From DRGT01 sp022567895 (GTDB lineage: Archaea > Thermoproteota > Nitrososphaeria > Nitrososphaerales > Nitrosopumilaceae), in the NCBI GenBank assembly GCA_022567895.1, contig JADFGC010000052.1, forward strand, positions 1 to 9,056: DNA of 9,056 nt, given 5' to 3'. This document shows, one piece after another, positions 5,149-9,056 of the stretch (positions are counted from its first letter, which is position 1; each line of letters opens with the position of its first letter). Under the pieces are notes generated by a model. It did no database searches and was not told the origin of the DNA. It saw nothing but the letters and a program-made list of their open reading frames with translations. A program made the position numbers and the translations under genes.

Positions 5149-6459
5149 ATGATAGATACAGAATTAGGGGATTTACGAAGGACACATTATTCAAAAGATA
5201 TTGATTCATCAAAAGATGGCTCTGATGTCACAGTAATGGGATGGGTTCTAAGTGTAAGGGGGCATGGAAATATTTCATTTCTAAGTCTGAGAGATAAGTT
5301 CGGGGATTTACAAATAGTTGCAAAAAAAGGCTCCTGTCCTGATGAGATTGTAGAAAAAATCTCGAGTCTTAAACCACATTCCTCAATTAGCATTACAGGA
5401 AAAGTCAAATCTTCTGAAAAGGCACCAAACGGAATAGAAATAATTCCATCTGAAATTAGAGTATTTTCTCAAGTCGAAAAAATTCCTCCATTTGAACCAC
5501 TTGCAAAAACTGTAAAAAACATAGATACTAGATTAGAAGTTCGACCAATTGATCTTAGGCGAAAGGTATTACAACATATTTTTAATGCAAGAAGTTTAGT
5601 TTTAAAATCAATTAGGGATTATTTTTTTGAAAAACAATTTATAGAAACAAACACCCCAAAAATGATTGCTACTGCTACTGAAGGTGGATCTGCATTATTT
5701 CCAATTTTTTATTATAATAAAGAAGCATTTTTAGCTCAGAGCCCACAATTATACAAAGAACAACTTACGATGAGCTTTGAAAAAGTCTTTGAGATAGCAC
5801 CAATTTTTAGAGCAGAGCCCTCTCGTACAAATCGACATTTATCTGAAGCAATTTCAATAGATTTTGAAGAAGCATTCGTTGATCAAAACGATGTAATGGA
5901 TCGTATTGAAGAAATAATTCAAAGAGTTGTTAACACTGTAAAAGAATATGTAAAATCAAACTCTGATGCAGAGTTCATTGTTCCAGAAGTTCCAGAAAAA
6001 ATTCCTCGATATTCATACACCGAATTAGTTGAAAAAATGAAACAAGCAGGTGCGAAAACAGAATGGGGAGATGATTTGTACCCATCCCACATTAAAAAAA
6101 TAGGTTTGACTGGATTTTACTTCATAAAAGATTGGCCAATGGGGCCAAAACCATTCTATGTTAAAGTTAGCAAAAAAGATCCAAAGATATCTGAATCATT
6201 TGATCTAATGTTTGGCGATTTAGAAATTTCATCTGGAAGTACCAGAATAGAAAAAAGAGAAGAGCTTGAAGAAAGAATGAAGAATAAGGGCATGAAAACT
6301 GATGCATTTGAATATCATTTAGGGGCATTTGACTATGGCGTTCCACCACATGCTGGATGTGGAATTGGATTAGAGAGACTTATGATGGCATTAACAGGAA
6401 CAGAAAACATTAGAGATGTAACTTTCTATCCTAGAGATGTTGATAGATTAACTCCTTAG
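5149..6459 (+). CDS. aspS: Aspartyl-tRNA synthetase, archaeal type, probably non-discriminating
   Basis: A 436-residue class IIb synthetase that attaches Asp to tRNA using ATP; the length is normal for archaeal AspRS. Residues about 12-108 form the OB-fold anticodon-binding domain (VTVMGWVLSVRGHGNISFLSLRD). The catalytic core follows, with motif 1 around FIETNTPKMI, then TEGGSALFP and FLAQSPQLYKE, motif 2 FRAEPSRTNRHLSEAISIDF (220-239), SFDLMFGDLEISSG, and motif 3 GCGIGLERLMMALTG (403-417). The N-terminal alignment runs without gaps against a discriminating archaeal enzyme (Thermococcus, as I recall it). The diagnostic Trp26 is replaced here by Leu34 and Lys85 by Pro93. Pro at the latter site is typical of enzymes that also charge tRNA-Asn. 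The gatCAB genes directly downstream agree with this: the product Asp-tRNA-Asn would be passed to the amidotransferase. The TAG stop abuts the gatC start with no gap. Confidence 0.97.
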   Translation: MIDTELGDLRRTHYSKDIDSSKDGSDVTVMGWVLSVRGHGNISFLSLRDKFGDLQIVAKKGSCPDEIVEKISSLKPHSSISITGKVKSSEKAPNGIEIIPSEIRVFSQVEKIPPFEPLAKTVKNIDTRLEVRPIDLRRKVLQHIFNARSLVLKSIRDYFFEKQFIETNTPKMIATATEGGSALFPIFYYNKEAFLAQSPQLYKEQLTMSFEKVFEIAPIFRAEPSRTNRHLSEAISIDFEEAFVDQNDVMDRIEEIIQRVVNTVKEYVKSNSDAEFIVPEVPEKIPRYSYTELVEKMKQAGAKTEWGDDLYPSHIKKIGLTGFYFIKDWPMGPKPFYVKVSKKDPKISESFDLMFGDLEISSGSTRIEKREELEERMKNKGMKTDAFEYHLGAFDYGVPPHAGCGIGLERLMMALTGTENIRDVTFYPRDVDRLTP

Positions 6460-6735
6460 GTGATAAAACTGGTAACAAGAGAAGAGATTGAAAAGGTTGC
6501 AAAATTAATGCGAATTGAACTCGATGATCATGCCGTTCACATTGACAGAGTTCAAAAAATGATAGAGTATTTTGATGTTCTTGATAAGGCTGGAATTGAA
6601 TCAGAGGAATTCGATGTTCAAGAAAAATCAATTACCGAATTAAGAGAAGATAAACACATTCCTTTTGATGAAAAATTAATTGAAAAATTGAAAAGTTTCA
6701 AAGGAACCTACATAAGGGCACCCAAGATGGTTTAA
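6460..6735 (+). CDS. gatC: Aspartyl/glutamyl-tRNA amidotransferase subunit C
   Basis: A 91-residue small subunit of the GatCAB amidotransferase. It wraps around and stabilises GatA and bridges it to GatB. Family marks are the N-terminal helix VTREEIEKVAKLMRIELDD, the second helix HIDRVQKMIEYFDVLDKAG, and the conserved C-terminal segment FKGTYIRAPKMV, equivalent to the FxxPxVV ending of bacterial GatC. The GTG at 6460 directly follows the aspS TAG in the same frame. That GTG lies inside an AGGTGAT sequence that looks like a Shine-Dalgarno site. The CTG at 6469, six bases beyond its GGTG core, is therefore a possible alternative start, giving (M)VTREEI, which matches the usual family N-terminus. 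The TAA stop is followed immediately by gatA, again in the same frame. Confidence 0.95.
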   Translation: MIKLVTREEIEKVAKLMRIELDDHAVHIDRVQKMIEYFDVLDKAGIESEEFDVQEKSITELREDKHIPFDEKLIEKLKSFKGTYIRAPKMV

Positions 6736-8181
6736 TTGAATCTTGGAATTTCTGCCTTAAAATATGTAGAAGAAGTAAAAAACGGTAATTTCACTGTAGA
6801 AGAATTCATTTCAAAGACAATAGATCAGATAAAAAAAAATGATGAAAAACTTCATGCTTTCCTCTCATTAAATGAAAATGCAATTGATCAAGCAAAAACC
6901 CTAGACAAGAAAATCAAAAACAAGGAAAAAGTCGGTGCTTGCTTTGGAATGCCCATTTCAATTAAAGACAATATTTGTGTTAAAGGAGGAAAAACAACCT
7001 GTGCTTCTAAAATGTTAGAAAATTTTGTTGCACCATATGATGCTACCGTTGTTTCAAAACTAAAATCCGAAGATGTCATTCTAATGGGAAAAGTAAATTT
7101 AGATGAATTTGCAATGGGCCTTTCAACAGAGTTTAGCGCATTTGGACCAAGTAGAAATCCCTGGAATCAGGATTATGTTCCTGGCGGTTCATCTGGCGGT
7201 AGTGCAGTATCTGTTAGTGCGCTAGAATGCGTTGCATCATTAGGTTCTGACACCGGTGGTTCTGTAAGGAACCCAGCTAGCTTCTGCTCGGTAGTTGGCT
7301 ACAAACCAACTTATGGTTTGATCAGTAGATATGGTTTAATTTCATATGCAAACAGCATTGAACAAATTGGTCCACTAACTAGAACTGTAGAAGACACTGC
7401 ATTTCTTCTTAACATTATTTCAGGTATTGATCATAATGATGATACAACATTAGACAACAAAAATGAAGATTATCTTTCTAACATTGATGCCGGAGTTGAA
7501 GGAAAAAAAATTGGAATAATTAAAGAAATGGTTGGTCAAGGAACTGACAAAGAAGTAGTTTCTGCCACAAATAATGCTATCAAGAAACTTGAAGAACTTG
7601 GTGCAAAAATTGAAGAAATATCATTAGACATGGTAGATTATTCGGTTGCATCATATTATATAATTACTTCAACGGAAGCTGGTAGTAATCTTGCTAGATA
7701 TGATAATCTTAGATATGGTTTTGATTTTCCTTTAGAGGGATATGAATTTAATTCGTACATTTCTAAAGCAAGAAAAAACTTTGGCCCAGAAGTTACTAGA
7801 AGAATGATTGTGGGTGGATTTGTTCCATCAGCAGGTTATGCTGGAAAATATTTTCTTAAGGCTCTTAAAGTGAAAAAGAAACTTACCGATGAGATTAATG
7901 AGGCTTTCAAAAAAGTTGACTTTCTAATTGCTCCAACAGTTCCAATACTTCCATTTAAGATTGGGGAGAAAATTGATGATCCTGTCGCACTATTTCTTGT
8001 GGATTTTAACACTGTCACAGCAAATCTTACTAGAAAACCAGCAATATCTGTACCATTTGAAATATCGAATGGCTTGCCTATAGGAATACAATTACTAGCA
8101 AATGAAAAGCAGGACAAAGCACTTTTACAAGCAGCGTATGCACTTCAAAATACAGTAAAGCTTCCGGAGGTGCCAATTTGA
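6736..8181 (+). CDS. gatA: Aspartyl/glutamyl-tRNA amidotransferase subunit A (glutaminase/amidase)
   Basis: A 481-residue amidase-signature subunit that releases ammonia from glutamine or asparagine and channels it to GatB; the length is normal. The Ser-cisSer-Lys triad is intact: Lys77 in PISIKDNICVKGG, Ser152 in VPGGSSGGSA, and Ser176 in GSDTGGSVRNPASFCSVVGYKPTYG. Later family blocks include YYIITSTEAGSNLARYDNLRYG, FGPEVTRRMIVGGF, DFLIAPTVP, and the C-terminal NLTRKPAISVPFEISNGLPIGIQLL. The start is a TTG at 6736, directly after the gatC TAA. No better start exists upstream (stop) or nearby downstream, and no strong Shine-Dalgarno site is seen, so coupled translation or reinitiation is likely. 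The TGA stop overlaps the gatB start by four bases. In archaea GatCAB is taken to serve Asn-tRNA synthesis, with GatDE doing Gln-tRNA. Confidence 0.98.
   Translation: MNLGISALKYVEEVKNGNFTVEEFISKTIDQIKKNDEKLHAFLSLNENAIDQAKTLDKKIKNKEKVGACFGMPISIKDNICVKGGKTTCASKMLENFVAPYDATVVSKLKSEDVILMGKVNLDEFAMGLSTEFSAFGPSRNPWNQDYVPGGSSGGSAVSVSALECVASLGSDTGGSVRNPASFCSVVGYKPTYGLISRYGLISYANSIEQIGPLTRTVEDTAFLLNIISGIDHNDDTTLDNKNEDYLSNIDAGVEGKKIGIIKEMVGQGTDKEVVSATNNAIKKLEELGAKIEEISLDMVDYSVASYYIITSTEAGSNLARYDNLRYGFDFPLEGYEFNSYISKARKNFGPEVTRRMIVGGFVPSAGYAGKYFLKALKVKKKLTDEINEAFKKVDFLIAPTVPILPFKIGEKIDDPVALFLVDFNTVTANLTRKPAISVPFEISNGLPIGIQLLANEKQDKALLQAAYALQNTVKLPEVPI
8166..8172 (+). promoter_or_regulatory. Shine-Dalgarno site of gatB
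   Basis: GGAGGTG lies within the last codons of gatA, five bases before a TTG at 8178. It is the strongest ribosome-binding site in the window and decides the gatB start, since no ATG or GTG is available at a fitting distance. Confidence 0.85.
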
Positions 8182-9056
8182 CAAAGATTGGACTTGAAAT
8201 TCATTGTCAATTAACAAACCTTGAAAGTAAATTGTTTTGCTCTTGCAAAGCGAACTATCGTGGTTTTGAACCAAACACCAACATTTGTCCTGTGTGTATT
8301 GGTCTTCCAGGCTCACTTCCAAGATTAAACAAAAAAGCTGTTGAGAAAGCAACCATAATTGCTATGGCCTTAAATTGTAACACGCCAGATAAACTTGCAT
8401 TTTTCAGAAAAAATTATTTTTATCCTGACTTACCAAAAAACTTCCAAATTACCCAGCTAAATGTGTATGGAGAACACAGCATTGGTCAAAATGGAAAAAT
8501 CTCGGTAGACGATAAAGAAATCAAAATAAGACGAATTCAATTAGAAGAAGATCCTGGAAGGTTAATTTATGAAGGAACTTCCGAAAAAACTCAGATTACT
8601 TTAGTAGACTATAATCGAGCTGGAACTCCATTAGTTGAAATTGTTACAGAACCTGATTTTGAGAATGAAAGGCAAGTTAGATTATTTTTGAATATTTTAT
8701 CTGATTTACTTGAAAATCTTAATGTATCAAATCCTTCACTAGATGGAGCCATGAGAGCAGATGGAAATATCTCAATTGAGGGTGGAAATAAAGTTGAAAT
8801 TAAAAATGTAAACTCTTTTCATGATTTAGAAAAGGCATTGCATTTTGAAATTACAAGACAAGAAAGTTTAGTTTCAAGAGATATTCCTATTGAACAAGAA
8901 ACAAGACATTGGGATGATAGACGAAAAATTACTGTATCTGCAAGAAGTAAGGAAGGTGAAGAAGATTATAGATACTTCTTAGAAAGCGACATTCCATGGA
9001 TTTTGATTGATTCACAAACATTTGCTAAATTAAAAAATGAGATGCCTGAAAGTATT
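8178..9056 (+). CDS. gatB: Aspartyl/glutamyl-tRNA amidotransferase subunit B, 5' part (partial)
   Basis: The first 293 codons are present with no stop before the right edge; GatB is normally around 470-480 residues, so roughly 60% is seen. It is the kinase/transamidase subunit: it phosphorylates the Asp (or Glu) on the mischarged tRNA and amidates it with ammonia from GatA. The TTG start overlaps the gatA stop (TTGA) and is preceded by GGAGGTG. Family blocks visible are TKIGLEIHCQL (2-12), a Cys4 zinc site at Cys21, Cys23, Cys37 and Cys40 (FCSC...CPVCIGLPGSLP), KNYFYPDLPKNFQITQ (78-93), IQLEEDPGRLIYEG (120-133), VDYNRAGTPLVEIVTEPDF (143-161), GAMRADGNISIEGG (190-203), EIKNVNSFHDLEKAL (207-221) and ETRHWDDRR...DYRYFLESDIP (241-273). 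The tRNA-binding helical and YqeY-like C-terminal domains lie outside the window. Confidence 0.97.
   Translation, partial: MTKIGLEIHCQLTNLESKLFCSCKANYRGFEPNTNICPVCIGLPGSLPRLNKKAVEKATIIAMALNCNTPDKLAFFRKNYFYPDLPKNFQITQLNVYGEHSIGQNGKISVDDKEIKIRRIQLEEDPGRLIYEGTSEKTQITLVDYNRAGTPLVEIVTEPDFENERQVRLFLNILSDLLENLNVSNPSLDGAMRADGNISIEGGNKVEIKNVNSFHDLEKALHFEITRQESLVSRDIPIEQETRHWDDRRKITVSARSKEGEEDYRYFLESDIPWILIDSQTFAKLKNEMPESI

Noticed and set aside
5187..5408. Minus-strand open frame opposite the AspRS anticodon-binding domain
   Set aside because: It is a mirror of conserved aspS coding sequence with no start signals of its own.
7836..8352. Minus-strand open frames across the end of gatA and the start of gatB
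   Set aside because: They overlap strongly conserved GatA/GatB blocks on the other strand and have no recognisable domains.
1..9056. Mobile element, CRISPR array, defence island, tRNA or rRNA
   Set aside because: No repeat array, transposase, integrase, terminal inverted repeats or cloverleaf sequence was found, and codon use looks even along the window.

Overview
The window looks like a chromosomal segment of an ammonia-oxidising thaumarchaeon (Nitrososphaerota, Nitrosopumilus/Nitrosarchaeum-like). The basis is a strongly AT-rich genome with A/T-ending codons, a formate-dependent archaeal purine enzyme (PurP), a TrmB-type regulator, archaeal-type AspRS, a type IV pilin leader typical of archaea, and two secreted-protein styles that I associate with marine thaumarchaea: small beta-rich proteins ending in a PEF(G)-like tail, and the ~35-residue 'IPxW...W...IxDxDF...I.YL' repeat. 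The genus is an inference; no marker such as rRNA is present.

Layout. Bases 1-140 (-) hold the start of a type IV pilin-like gene. It is divergent from a small secreted protein (256-723, +), which meets purP (716-1741, -) tail to tail with an 8-base overlap. Upstream of purP on the same strand is a 68-residue protein of unknown function (1771-1977, -). A 165-base divergent intergenic region with a perfect 7-bp hairpin/palindrome separates it from a TrmB-family regulator (2143-3081, +). This converges on a large secreted protein with two IPxW repeats and a TolB/WD40-like propeller (3123-4919, -). A 229-base divergent region then leads into aspS-gatC-gatA-gatB (5149 to beyond 9056, +). No gap between genes exceeds 300 bases.

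How the genes work together. The aspS-gatCAB cluster is the clearest functional unit. The AspRS has Pro at the position where discriminating archaeal enzymes carry Lys, and no Trp at the other diagnostic position. It is therefore expected to charge both tRNA-Asp and tRNA-Asn with aspartate, and GatCAB would amidate Asp-tRNA-Asn to Asn-tRNA-Asn. The packing is extreme. aspS, gatC and gatA lie in the same reading frame, separated only by one TAG and one TAA, and gatB overlaps gatA by four bases. gatC, gatA and gatB all appear to use non-ATG starts. Several single genes have AT-rich boxes about 24-28 bases before their start codons, as expected for leaderless transcripts. aspS and gatB instead have clear Shine-Dalgarno sites.

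I found no CRISPR array, tRNA, rRNA, insertion sequence or defence island. I do not see a clearly new biological system. The most unusual items are the stop-codon-only gene junctions, a hairpin abutting the aspS ribosome-binding site, the palindrome before the TrmB gene, and the repeat-plus-propeller secreted protein.
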